NCBI RefSeq assembly: GCF_964340395.1 | Contig: NC_135562.1 | Coordinates: 20,104,626 to 20,168,625 of the forward strand | Direction: 5' to 3' | Origin: Glandiceps talaboti | Taxonomy: Eukaryota; Hemichordata; Enteropneusta; Spengelidae | Length of the DNA: 64,000 nucleotides | Shown here: positions 43,791-54,412 of the stretch, one piece after another | Position numbering within the stretch: position 1 is the first letter of the stretch | How the letters are laid out: each line of letters opens with the position of its first letter | Program-made: the position numbers and the translations under genes | Notes under the pieces: generated by a model | Databases searched by the model: none | What the model saw: the letters and a program-made list of their open reading frames with translations, nothing else | What the model was told of the DNA's origin: nothing

Positions 43791-44065
43791 AGGGGTGCGA
43801 CTTATAATATGTACTTTTCAATTTTATCAAATGTGGATGTGGTACAAATTCACCCTAACTCTCGGTTATGGAAAAATGGACGTCTGTAACACAATATAAT
43901 AACTTTATTATGAAGTTTCAAAGTGTAAGAATGAAATTATAAGTGTGGTTTTTGGTATCTCTTTTTGGAGGATGTGTTGGCCCTGAAAAGGGCCGTTTGA
44001 CTCGGTGTACAGTATCACTACTACACTGCACACACTCCATACTCACGACTACGTTACTCGTCATC

Positions 44066-46132
44066 TTCATCGTCTATATCCGAATCAAAGATGTCAGCAA
44101 TATGTTCCGCCAGATCTTCGTCCATCTCAGACTCATCATCAGTATCTAAATCATCGTAGACCAGGTCATCTTCTGTTCCGTCTGGATGATTTGAAATACC
44201 GAAATACTTCCAATATACTAATACATGTACTTACATTTCCAATATGCCTACATTTTCAGCATACTCATACTTTCACTTCCAATATACTAATACATGTACT
44301 TACATTTCCAATATGCCAGATGTCTATTCTATGTTAGGTGACACGAGATGACGAAGTTTGCGAAGGAGACGTTTGGCAGATAGTTCCTGATTGATGTATG
44401 AAGTCCAAGCGGCGAAAATCTTTCCTTGTGCCTGTCTGTAGGCCTTCCGTTGGTGTCGCGTAAGTTTGTGCTCCGAAACAAGACGGACTTGAATGTCGAC
44501 TAACTCGGATTGTTGGTGTAGGAGCTAGATTAGGAGGTATAAACCGATGTTACCCCGTTTCGCGTGTCTGTTGAACATGTTATGCCACCCTTCGCAGTCG
44601 TTGTTGGTCCGAACCGATTCGTTAAATATGCTCCAAGATGTCGGGTTCCATGTTGTTCCATCTATCCAATTGTCCTTCACGTACGCGAAAAGAGTCTGAA
44701 GTTGGTTAGTCCGAGCTTTTGTCGCCAGATTTTCAAACATAGGTGCAATGTGTTCGGCGGGGAGAAACGCGAGTGCCATCATGCTTTTGCATAACTTGTT
44801 GGTCGAGTCATCTTCTTTATACGCTGTAACCAGTCCGAGATCTTGAATCTTCCTCCATATACATTGGTTCCAGTGAAAGGCGCACCCGCGAATGGTAACA
44901 TCTGGGAAGACGGAAGGAATCGCGCGCCACATCGCTTTTTCGAAGTCGATCACGATCTTGGTTAATTTTTGGCTTTCCGTGATGGTCTTGATGGCTTGAA
45001 ATACTTTCCTATAATCTCTCTTCCCACGGCGAGACATAAGAACAAATGCCACGGGAACCTGCTTGGTATGACTACCAGACCTAACAAAAACATGAATACT
45101 TAACAACTGACAAAATGTTTTTTTAACTACCTCGAACGTTCCATCGATGTACCAGGTCTTTGCTTTCTTCAGGAGGCGAATCATATTGTTGGTTGCGAAT
45201 ACGAGATGGCGGTTATCATCAATTCTAATATCTCTTCGAAGGAATTCGGGGGGGATGTGGTTCTCATCAACGTCGGATCGTTTGGCCGCATCGCCTGACG
45301 GTGTCGGTTGGCTGCTCTTGCTACGAGGGTGGGGTCTTGCAGTGCGGGTAGTGGCGCGGTTGAACTTGCGACTCTTTCATTTACCATTACATCATTTACG
45401 ATTTCTGCGGCTGAGGTGAAAATGTTTCTGGCGGCACATTTCTTTGCGTCTCTTCTTATTCTTACAGCTGTATCTATACCGAGAATAGGGGGATGAATAT
45501 GAGGCTGGTTTCCTCTAACGAAGCGTGACCCTTTTTATAAGACACCAGCCTTACACGAAATTCTCTTACACTGCACCTCCATGCTCGGTTTCCGTTCTTG
45601 CGTGTTGCTTTCATTACGTACGTGAAGCTGTTGCTGTCTGCTAATTTTTCTTTTCCCTTCTGAGAACCTTCAGTTATTATTTCATATGTTGTTACCGACG
45701 CAGGCTGTTGATGGTCTTCTGGTGTCGCGTCTTCCAACAACGATTCTAGCGAGTTATCGGGTACTGTGAAATGTGGCAGGGTCGGGTCATCTTCGGACAG
45801 CCTGCTGCTCTCACCTTGGGGTAGGCCGGGTGACGATTGCGGAGAGTTTGAAGACGGTGCTGGAGGTATAAAATCATTGTTAATACATGTACGTACATTT
45901 TGCGATACGGCAACTTCAGCTACACTTACCTTTATCACTTCGGCCTTGTAGAATTGTTTTCTCCATTTAGCTCTGACAATGTCGCCTTAGTCAAATTCAG
46001 TTGGGCGGATGCACCGAGCTGACACTGTTGATACCTTACCCTTGTCTCTTGCTGGCTCCAACGACCTAACGTCGACACGATTGCGAGACATGTTGTACAA
46101 TAAGATCTTGGACTATGGAAAGTTGTCGACAT
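44066..46132 (-). pseudogene. FLYWCH-type MULE transposase gene
   Basis: Minus-strand order: leader 46132-45935, then 45938-45474 with a FLYWCH zinc finger (FTYVMKATRKNGNRAWRC; its HxH pair, PHIHPP, lies after a frameshift near 45525), then AARNIFTSAAEIVNDV and ANRHRQAMRPND, then a second frameshift near 45265. The DDE transposase core is uninterrupted at 45184-44525: KAKTWYIDGTF (first Asp), KIVIDFEKAMW (second Asp), the zinc-like CAFHWNQCIW, and NNDCEGWHN with the likely catalytic Glu. A TAG near 44526 interrupts the C-terminus, which continues to about 44326 (AYRQAQGKIFAAWTSYINQE). An acidic run near 44200-44067 (DESEMDEDLAEHIADIFDSD) may be a further exon. A related deletion copy is at 1926-2387. 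Confidence 0.9.
44208..44316. repeat. 41-bp direct repeat pair
   Basis: CTTCCAATATACTAATACAT followed by GTACTTACATTTCCAATATG occurs twice in direct orientation with 27 bp between. Confidence 0.9.
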
Positions 46133-46431
46133 TACACATACAACACAAAAAGGTTGTTAATTGATGACAAATTATGCAAATATGTTTCTTTTCTTTTTTA
46201 AATTTTAATAAAGTGTCATATGGCGGCATCATTGCATCATTACAATACAGCAACCAACACGAAGTTGTCTGCTGTTAACTGCAGCAAATGAAAAGTCACT
46301 CTGTGTTATGTGTGTATCTCTCATGCAACCAACGATTGTTTAACAAGATACAAATTACATACATACAGACATACTTACTTACGTACATACATACATAAAC
46401 ACACAGCGTCTTTCACCGTGACCTCATCGAA
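46133..46431. other. Spacer between MULE gene and piggyBac end
   Basis: Holds a (CATA/CATAC)n microsatellite at 46355-46402. No gene. Confidence 0.6.
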
Positions 46432-46480
46432 TTAACCCTTTACTTCCTGTATAGGTGGCCCTATACAGGACCCCCTAGGG
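46432..46480. mobile_element. piggyBac 3' end: TTAA target site and terminal repeat
   Basis: TTAA at 46432-46435 is followed by CCCTTTACTTCCTGTATAGG and its local complement (CCTATACAGG) at 46462. CCCTTT next to TTAA is the usual piggyBac border. The opposite border is not visible to the right of 49165. Confidence 0.8.
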
Positions 46481-46715
46481 CCTGAATAAATTTTAGAGAC
46501 TTACTTGTCAAGACATTATAACTTTCATATGCTTAGGACTTTGTTTCTTGCACTTGTGATTCACGACCTTGATACACCTTCAAATTCAGGACATAGCCAG
46601 AGGTAGATTCAGCCAGGTTGAACACCTTGATCCCCCATTTATTGGGTTTGTTCTTTATATACTGTTTAATTCCTAACCTTCCTTTAAACTTGATCATAGT
46701 CTCATCTAAAGCTTA

Positions 46716-48283
46716 GTGTTCTGCCAAGGTTTCCAACTAGTGGGGACAAAGGCCCCTTGGTTGCAAAAAGTGGGGTCATTTGACAGGGAGTGGGGTCAAT
46801 TATTTATTGTCGATGGAATTATATATTATATTACCTCGGACCACTATAGAGATACCGTGGTCTGAGATATTCCATTACACATAGATTATTACCTAACTTC
46901 ATAAAACAATTCCATTCATAATAACAGTTCCCAGTAAGCTATTTTTTGAAAATTGTACACTACACATTACACCTTAGAAAAAGAAGGCAATAAAAATTAT
47001 GTAATTTTAAGTCATTTCTACAGAGTATATTATATATTGTTTAGAAAGATTGAACAGCCAGCTACTAGTCACAAATTTTAATCTGAATATCAATGAATAG
47101 CAGTGCTCAAATTTATGATTCCTTTTCTCAGACAAGGATAAAGAACAACTTCAAAATTAGTGAACATATGATTGAATAAAAACTTTGAGAAATCCTAATC
47201 TTGTAACCACTTGTTTCATTTTTACAACTGTTACATTGCCATGTTTATCATTCCCTCTTCAAATTCATGACGAGTTTAGAAAAAAAAAACATTTTGAAGA
47301 AAATAAATTCCCTGACTTTCAAAAGTACCAAATGTGAACGAAAAACTTACAAATAATACAGTCAAACAAACTTTAAAATAATTTATTTTTATTTTTAATT
47401 ACCATCACTGGCTGTGTAACAACATGATTTCGTCCTGCTATATCAAATGACAGTATTAGTTACATATTGTAAACTTGATACGGAAAGCTGACATTAGGTG
47501 TCCTTGAAACTCTGAAATCTTGAACTTAAACTATCAACAACGTCAACGTTAGGATGCATGATGCTTTGTAATACCACTGTAATTATTTTCTGATTTGCAC
47601 AACAAGTTCATCCGTCATGTCTGACCGGGCGCACATGCATCGGCCGTCTCTAGTGGCAGCCAGTGATCACTCATTGATTCAGTGCCCAACATTCACGTGT
47701 CACTGTCAACATCATGCAACACGATCCCCTAACGCAGCTTTGTCGGAATCAAAATACACATGTACTCATTTTGTTAACCCATCAACAAATGAATATCACA
47801 ACCTGTCCCGTAAAATTTGGTTTACTAAGGCTTATGTAGCAGATAGATGTTCCGATTTCCCGTAGCAAGTTCAGTGTTTCGCACACGTCAGTGAGTAGGT
47901 CAGAGGTCGCGACAGTGACGGTAGACAAAACATGGGGAGAGACGTCCATTTAGGCGTCTCATCTACTCTATGAGACTACCTCTAATGTTTCAATTGAAGA
48001 TTATGTTTATCAAAGTTGATCTTTTTGTTGCATATTAATGCATTTTTTTGCATGTTAACAATAGAACTGCGCGTTGTCACTGTATCTTATATGATGTCAA
48101 CAAAACTGCATGTCGCTTACAGAGTCAGTATACTTTTTGTGGTATTGACGCCAGGGCCTGTTCCTGGACTTAGTGTCTGCCCTACAATGAATGCGCCAAA
48201 ATGACGCAAGGTGGGACAATTATTGCGTCATTTGTAATTTTAGGGGGCCAATGTCGCAAGGCTGCGGCCTCGGCAGAACACTG
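46716..48283. mobile_element. Non-autonomous TIR element nested in the piggyBac gene
   Basis: The insert starts TAGTGTTCTGCCAAGG and ends GGCAGAACACTGA, an inverted pair (AGTGTTCTGCC). Its edges coincide with the point where the piggyBac reading frame stops (about 48284) and restarts (46715). CAGTG-type ends resemble hAT elements, but an 8-bp target duplication is not evident. No transposase is encoded. The 82-codon frame at 47617-47865 has no motif. Confidence 0.72.
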
Positions 48284-49058
48284 AACTTGTCTCTCGGGAA
48301 TATACACTTCTCTAAACTTTCTGACAACGACATCAATTACAGGTTTTATTTTCTGAAATTTGTCAAAGTTAGGGTCATTTCGATCAGTGGGTAGGGCTTC
48401 ATTGTCAACAAAATGTAAATATCTTAAGATTTGACAGTACATGTCACGAGGCATATGTTTTCTAAAAGCAGGGGTCTGCGTTAGCCAATATTCAGACCAA
48501 TACTCCTTGAACGACCCCTTCTTGTCAACTAATCCCATCGCTAAAGTTAGACCTAAAAACACTTCAAGATGATCGACGGATATACCTTCCCACGCAGACT
48601 TCGGGTTGTTTGGATCACGACGACATTGATCAGCGTAGCGGTTAGTTTCAGTTACTATTTTGGTCATAAGTTCCGGAGTGAAAAAACAATCAAAAACATC
48701 TTTCGCTGATTTATCATTGAAATCAAAATTTATTCCTGAATTTTCGTTAAATTCAAAGTCATCAACGTCAGTTATGTTGCGCGACCACTCGATCGAGTCG
48801 TCGTCACTACTACTATCACTACTACTACTACTACTGGAGTCGCTGTCATCGGGTGACATATCTAATTCTGCCTCGTCATCTGAGTAACGTCGAACTAACC
48901 TGGCTAATGGTACGTCGTCCTCTATGTCAGACGGTGTAAATCCCTCAAATTCTGAGTCAGAATCAGATGAAGAATCAAAAATATCAGCGATCATGTCACC
49001 CACTGACAGTTCGTTGTTTACACCGGTCGCCATATTTAGATTTTCATTGATAAATTTT

Positions 49059-49320
49059 CCGTCTCCAACAGTTAGCTCTGGACTGAGAGACACTGAACGA
49101 TCGTGAGTTATGTGCTTGCCGTTTTGACAACGGTAGTTCAATGGAAAGGGGGAGACCGTCTCCAACAGTTAGCTCCCGGACTGAGAGACAATGACGACTG
49201 TGAGTTATGTGCTTGCCGTTTTGACAACGGGAGTTCAACGGAAAGTGGGAGACCGTCTACAACAGCTAGCTCTGGACTGAAAGACAACGATGACCGTGAG
49301 TTATGTGCTTGTTTGTTGTT
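49059..49320. repeat. Three tandem 97-bp units
   Basis: Units start at 49059, 49156 and 49253, each CCGTCTCCAACAGTTAGCTC or a near variant, then GTGAGTTATGTGCTTG and CCGTTTTGACAACGG. The spacing is exactly 97 bp twice. The first unit overlaps the N-terminal codons of the piggyBac frame. Confidence 0.93.
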
Positions 49321-49460
49321 CCAAAACGGGACTTTATGACCACAGGTCGTTTTGGTTAAGGGCCGTTTTGACTACGTGATTTCCAAAACGGGTGTTCCAA
49401 AAACGGGCCGTTTTGACCACAGGCCATTATGGTCACGGGCCGTTATGACTAGCTACCTTT
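49321..49460. mobile_element. Array of GGCCGTTTTGACC words, MULE-like terminal block
   Basis: Between 49321 and 49451 the words CCAAAACGGG, GGGCCGTTTTGAC, AAAACGGGCCGTTTTGACC and CACGGGCCGTTATGACTAGC alternate. The last word has the form of the CGGGGACGTTATGACTGG end of the MULE remnant at 1926-2387 (complement). I infer the terminus of another element of the same superfamily. Its partner end is not found. Confidence 0.55.
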
Positions 49461-49880
49461 ACGAAGTCTTCAAACAAAGATACTCCAAATGAAAAGAAGA
49501 AGAAGCAAGAAAGAAAAAAAAGTGAGGGTGGTGACGGCGAGAAAGCTGGGAAGTTGCGTATGGAGAGTGATAATTTAGTGGCAATACCAAGTACATCGAA
49601 AGAGACTGAAAAGTCGCACAAAGATGATAACGGAGATAGCAAATCGACAACGTTTTGGAAGCAGGATGAAAGGAAAAGAAAGTGAAAATTCCGTGAAGAA
49701 TGGGAGAAAGAATATAAATGGTTGAAAAGAGAAGAGAACAATTGGCGCAGTTCACTGAGTATCGACTCATTAGATGCGTTACTACGTATTGTATTGGATG
49801 GGCCAGAGAGTGAGGCTACGTTTCGATCAGGGCATTAGACAGTTAGCTCAATAGTGGTACTTACCGTAGAAGACTTGATC
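49461..49880 (+). pseudogene. Lysine-rich fragment, possibly hAT/ZNF862-like
   Basis: Plus-strand text in one frame: a Lys/Glu-rich run (NEKKKKQERKKSEGGDGEK), a TGA at about 49687, then KFREEWEKEYKWLKREENN and SIDSLDALLRIVLDGPESE, with another stop near 49838. The FxxEWxxxYxWL and LDxLLRI...GP blocks recall the start and end of ZNF862/hAT-like proteins, with the middle deleted. This is recognition of short motifs only. Confidence 0.3.
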
Positions 49881-49904
49881 TAAAGGATTAGTAACAAAAT
49901 TAGT

Positions 49905-49985
49905 GAAAGGTGAATTGGGCAGGTAAAATTTTCAACCACCTGCCCAATGGGCGGGTGGGGAAAAAAACGAATTTCGAAGCCTGAT
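49905..49985 (+). repeat. Dispersed element with paired GGGCAGGTG motifs (copy 2)
   Basis: TTGGGCAGGTAAAATTTTCA, then ACCACCTGCCCAATGGGC, a poly-A stretch and CGAATTTCGAAGCCTG. Layout and end match copy 1 at 43122-43205 (complement). Confidence 0.6.
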
Positions 49986-50193
49986 TGGCACTTCTATAAT
50001 TGTACTATACACAGTGAAAATGAACCTTGTTTTTTGTATCACTATATTGTACAGAAACACATAAATGTTATATTTACAGGAAATGATTTTGTAACAGAGT
50101 CTATCACACAGTGTTGAAACGAGTAGCATGTTGTCAAATTGATAAAACAAGTTCAAAATAAATTTGTGATTACTTGAGTTTGGTACTTCCACC

Positions 50194-51003
50194 CTAACCT
50201 GTATCTACAATTTTCTGTTCTGAAAAATATCCCCCGATAGTGTTTAATATTTTTCTTGATTTTGTCACTCTTGGTTTCCCATTTGTTTGTCTTTCTGTAA
50301 GGACAACCTCCAAAGCATCAACGCCACCTCTGTCACAAGCTAACTTTAGGTCATCATATGACAAACCTGAACCTGCATTCTTATCTACCATTGTTTTACT
50401 TATTATATTCTTCTCCAACAGTACCTGTAAACTTATGCAGTTAGCATTTTTCATTTTTCTATAAATGACCCTATCATGTACATGCATCATACTGAATGAG
50501 TGTTGATAGACTGTTGTTTGTGGTATATGGCTCTGGTTGTACATTCTTTGCAGAACTTTTACATCATCCAATGCATTATGTGCATTGTAACTTTCACCCA
50601 AAACATCACTAACTATCATCTCCTGTTTGTAGCTCTGAAGTCCTGGTAAAATGTCCTTAAAAAGTAGCATGGTGTCAATACAAATAATGTTCTTAAATCG
50701 GCTTAACAAGCCTAAAGACATCAGAGTATTAACTAAAACCTGACAATCAAAATTTTTTATATTGTGACCAATTAAAACAGGATTTTTAAACTGCTGGAGA
50801 AATTTCAAAAACTGAGTTAAGGCTTCTCGAATTGATGTGGCCTTGACTGGTTGTCCCTTGTGGTATAGCACTCCACCGCCAATGGATATTTGAGTTACGT
50901 CACTAGCAGCTCTAGCTATGGGTTTCTTTGGATAAATATAACAGTTGAAGCTAGTTTCTCCCATGGTAGCAGCCAGTTGCACAATGTGACATGTTCTCTC
51001 TAG
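50194..51003 (-). CDS. DEDDh 3'-5' exonuclease exon
   Basis: An exon starts after TTCTCTTCCTATCTAG at about 51004 with ERTCHIVQLAAT, the text that follows the ExoI motif in DnaQ/TREX-type nucleases. It continues for 262 codons. ExoII is VLIGHNIKNFDCQVL (Asp79 from the first Met) and ExoIII is YNAHNALDDVKVL (His135, Asp140). The ExoI exon with FDxET was not found upstream, so the visible protein lacks two catalytic acids. The domain removes nucleotides from 3' ends in metal-dependent fashion. It lies directly downstream, on the same strand, of a tyrosine-recombinase-like gene, as a later exon, a neighbour or a fusion. No stop or frameshift within the exon. Confidence 0.8.
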   Translation of the reverse strand, partial: LERTCHIVQLAATMGETSFNCYIYPKKPIARAASDVTQISIGGGVLYHKGQPVKATSIREALTQFLKFLQQFKNPVLIGHNIKNFDCQVLVNTLMSLGLLSRFKNIICIDTMLLFKDILPGLQSYKQEMIVSDVLGESYNAHNALDDVKVLQRMYNQSHIPQTTVYQHSFSMMHVHDRVIYRKMKNANCISLQVLLEKNIISKTMVDKNAGSGLSYDDLKLACDRGGVDALEVVLTERQTNGKPRVTKSRKILNTIGGYFSEQKIVDTG

Positions 51004-51078
51004 ATAGGAAGAGAAATACTATTAATTGCTGAAGTTCAAGTACAATATTTTTTTGTGAATTTGTCCTTGGCATTCTTT

Positions 51079-52160
51079 TTACACATTTGTCCATCTTTGC
51101 AATCTATCATCAAATACGGTTGTTGCAGCACCAGCAGTGCCACCAGTTTTATGCGAAGCAATCGTAACAACTTTCTTGTTGTCAACGGTAGTTGCTCTAT
51201 TGAAGTCAATTATCCTCATTTTTCTAAGAGGCCCTGTGCGCTGGGCACTATGTATCAGTAATGTTATTATGATTGTATTTCGGACTATGTTGAAATTAAC
51301 CTCTGAACATAGCTTTGCGCTTTTAGAGCACTGGTAATATGATAATAATCTTACTACCTCTCTAGTTTGTTTACAGTTTTCAAAATCTTGTAATTCTTGA
51401 GCTGTTATCAGTTTATGGAGTTCCTCCTCTACTTCATTATGCCTTTCTTTCAGATCTTTTTGTATTGACTTGGACCAAGTTTCACAGTTTGTCAACATCA
51501 TATCGGAATTTATGAAACCTACTAATGATTCAGTTTTTCTTTAGATATTTATAGAAGAGGCACAATGAAGATAGATATGATCTCACTGTGCCTGCCTTAT
51601 ATTTTACTAGACAGTCCTCAAGATATTCAGAAATATGTTTGGGGGACCCTAAATATATTAAGTCATTACTATGTGCTGCAACAATTTTTAATATTTGTGC
51701 ATAATGTTGCTTGGACTGTTTCAACTTTTTGCGTCCCCCGCCTATAGATCTTAGGTCCTTGTGAAAGTCCCTAATTCCATCCAATGATGGTTTCCCAGTA
51801 GATGTAGTACTAGTAGGAGTAACATCTAATTCCTTGGCAGGTACAGATTTACTAATTTTCTTTTTTTGGCGCATGCTTTCCATTTTAATTTTAATTGGAC
51901 TTCTAGAGATGCTCCGACAGGGGCATGGGGTGCTTGTTTTGGTCGTGAGTTTTGCATTTCAAGACCAGATGTCTTGACAGAGTCATGGGGTGGCATTTGT
52001 GGTGTTGTTCTAACCTCTGAGTTTGAGACAAGCAAAACAGGTTTGAATTGATAATTAGAACATTCCATATCCTCGCTGTCATCTGAACTGTCATAAGAAC
52101 TAGGCAGATATTCAGATCCACTTGATTCTGCATCACTGAATATTTCACTTGATGAAGACA
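51079..52160 (-). pseudogene. Crypton-like tyrosine recombinase, frameshifted and truncated
   Basis: The likely start is the ATG of MSSSSEIFSDAESSGSEYLP at 52160, an acidic leader. A frame change near 51870 leads to FHKDLRSIGGGRKKLKQS, YLEDCLVKYKAGTVRSYLSS and FYKYLK, a helical N-terminal domain of tyrosine recombinases. A second change near 51535 leads to TLLIHSAQRTGPLRKM, where Arg88 of that frame is the first catalytic Arg, and VVTIASHKTGGTAGAA with the beta-hairpin Lys. The frame then stops, and the catalytic His-x-x-Arg and Tyr are not visible before 51005. Cryptons cut and rejoin DNA through that Tyr, so this copy is inactive. Assignment to Cryptons rests on the QRxG and HKT pattern. 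Confidence 0.7.
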
Positions 52161-53740
52161 TGATATACATGTAGGGTTTCAAATTACTCCAATATGATGA
52201 AAAAAACAAAAAGAATAATAATGATGATAAATATAATAAATTGGAAAAGTAACACCTGAAATTGCAAATATGAAAGTGAAACTGAAAGTGAAAATAGAGT
52301 GATAAGATGCGGAAATTGTAACTATTACACAGGAAGTAAAGAAATTAGATAAATATGATAATTAAGAGAAGTAAAGCCTGAAATTGGAAATGTGAAAGTG
52401 AAAGTGAGAGTTCAGTGATAAGATTAGTTTGAGAAGTACTTTTGGGATTTTTCCCAATATAATGGCAATGGTAGACTATGCAATGCATTGTTATTATAAG
52501 GTAAACTTTTCTCTCCTTCTTGTCACAACCAGCCATTTATTTAAAATTTCACAAAATTAAAAAGAGTCAAGAATCGGATGCTATTTTTTCCTTAGAAAAA
52601 TTACATATTTGGTAGAGATAACCTTATACGAGTATAAAGTGTTAAAAATTTGAAACAATTTGATGAATAATAATGAAAATACAAGTTTTTTGTAATATTT
52701 TTTTTGCCTATGGTTAGGTATGGTAAGAAAAAAAGTTGTTTTTTTCAGACAATGTAGCAATTTGGGAAATCTGTGCCCTACCTACTAATGACCTGTAATC
52801 TCATTTTGCCTCTCCACATCGAAAGTATATGTGTCATAACTTCACTAATATTTAATTGTTGTTTAAAAATTTGTCAGAAGTTATAGATGTCATAACTTGA
52901 CCAATTTTCAATTGTTTTTTAAATAGTTTATATTTTTGGAAAGGGCAACATCTGACAATTTCAAAAATAGCAGTGTTCACCACTGAAAACTGACTTATAT
53001 TACCAAACAAGCGACCTATCGGTCAGAATAGCTCCGCTGTTTTTTATATATTTTTTATTTTTGGTAATGTATGTAGAAGTGGTTCTGGTGTTGAGTTCTT
53101 GTACTATGCGGTTTTATATTAGGAAAGTAACATAGTGGTTAGTTGTTTGATATGAGTCACCCATACTATAGAAGATATTTAACAGAGGAAGTAGGTAAAA
53201 TACTTTTACAAATTATCATAGTCTTCATATTACCAAAAAATCTTTCTACCACAAGTTTGACTTTGTATGTTACAATGTCAGTGTATATGATGGAATCTTA
53301 GAGTGTGTATGGCATTGATTGAATACATGATCATGATTATGCCTTACATTGGTTTTTCATGTCGAAGTGAGCAACTGGGGCTATAACAATATTAATTATA
53401 TGGTTACAAAATGTTTCAAAATCTACCACATTATTCTGTATACTGGGAAACTTGCCATGGTTGTAAATTCAATGTCTGAGCATACAAAAGAGGCTGAATT
53501 GTGGGATATCTCACCCAGTGTGGAGTTCGAGTATGCATTAACATACATACACCCATTCATTATACACAGCTAGGCATCAATATTTCAGCTGTCCATTTAC
53601 AGGAATATTTTATTTTTTCAATGTGTAACGTCAAACTGAATAATATTTATGCAAAAAAACTTTACTTCAAATAAGATACAAAGAAATAACACTTCTTTAA
53701 ATTTGAATATAACAAGTCATTGAGAATGACATAGTCCGTG
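52161..53740. other. Intergenic stretch without a recognisable gene
   Basis: AT-rich. GTGAAAGTGAAACTGAAAGT-type purine repeats occur at 52270-52300 and 52385-52410 as a diverged direct repeat. The frame at 53349-53573 has no motif. Confidence 0.5.
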
Positions 53741-54118
53741 CTATATACAGTAAATACTATCTTCTGTAGCTATTATTTCATTCACCATACCTGTATATAA
53801 ATCACATTTCTTGATAGTATACTCATATGGGTCAATAAAAACATTACTTGGCAGTTCATCTATTGTTAATATATCGAGTGTTTGACCTTTATTACATTGC
53901 AAATGTGTTACAACTGAATGGTAAATATCATCTCCTTTCTGAAGAACATTATCCAATTCATGAGGTGACATTAAGTCTTAATGCCTTGACAAACATAAAC
54001 CGATAAAAGCATTGCAAGTGCATTGCCTTCCTCTAGATGCAGCACTAAAGTCTTCACTACCTTGATGTTTGCTACCAAATATCATTTTTGTACTTGTTAC
54101 ACTAGTACTTGGTAATTG
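53741..54118 (-). pseudogene. Fragment of a C76-like cysteine protease fold
   Basis: Minus-strand text from about 54118 reads STKMIFGSKHQGSEDFSAAS, then RGRQCTCNAFIGL, and meets TAA at about 53975. It resumes at 53971 with LDNVLQKGDDIYHSVV and LTIDELPSNVFIDPY. The QCTCNA block with a Gly/Asp-rich run and a later GDDIY segment is the start of the cysteine-protease module I associate with large invertebrate transposon proteins, often upstream of Helitron Rep or PIF1 domains, and distantly with herpesvirus tegument deubiquitinases. The His and Asp of the active site are not seen. The fragment is short and stop-broken. The link to the distant Rep and PIF1 loci is not established. Confidence 0.55.
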
Positions 54119-54139
54119 CATTTGGTCATTGTGTGTCAT

Positions 54140-54412
54140 TCAATGTTCCATATCACTGTGACATGTACTAATTAAGTGAGTCTGCAGTTCTACTTTTTCA
54201 GTTTCATTGCTTGGCTTAGTAGATTCATAGCATTGCTTTTTATTAGGGAGAGCATACTCCTCTGCATTGCTTTTGTTTAAAGTCTGAGCATACAGACTGC
54301 TGCTGTCCTGAAAAATAAAGGGGGAATCCATAAAAAAATAGATATTTTCTTTTCGGTTTGGCATAATTATGTCACAGAGAATTGAAAGTTTGTGTAACTG
54401 AAAAGTCCTCAT
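54140..54412 (-). other. Unassigned frame upstream of the protease fragment
   Basis: A 90-codon frame (KENIYFFMDSPFIFQDSSSL, then Glu/Lys-rich text) lies just upstream of the protease fragment on the same strand. It may be the degraded upstream part of the same gene, but no motif supports it. Confidence 0.2.

Larger units (their letters stand above)
46432..49165 (-). pseudogene. piggyBac transposase gene, split and internally deleted
   Basis: The N-terminal part reads from 49165 to about 48284. After a Ser/Asp-rich leader come DIEDDVPLARLVRRYSDD, WEGISVDHLEVFLGLTLAMG, YWSEYWLTQTPAFRKHM, DMYCQILRYLHFVDN and FREVYIPERQV, the typical DDE_Tnp_1_7 start. Reading resumes at about 46715-46545 with LDETMIKFKGRLGIKQYI (first catalytic Asp), KWGIKVFNLAESTSGYV and KVYQGR. 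A 1.57-kb insert separates the two parts. The second and third catalytic Asp and the C-terminal Cys-rich domain are missing, because the text jumps to the 3' terminal repeat. The first codons overlap the 97-bp repeats at 49059-49320. Confidence 0.9.

Noticed and set aside
43979-44006. GGCCCTGAAAAGGGCCGTTTGAC as the end of the MULE gene at 44-46 kb
   Set aside because: Same orientation as the 49.4-kb array rather than inverted, only one word, and no repeat array.
48780-48890. Serine/aspartate repeat in the piggyBac N-terminus as a separate gene
   Set aside because: It is a simple codon repeat in the acidic leader usual for piggyBac transposases.
49433-49770. Minus-strand Ser/Phe-rich frames of 102-103 codons
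   Set aside because: Complement of a Lys/Glu-rich plus-strand text; poly-purine bias explains the openness.
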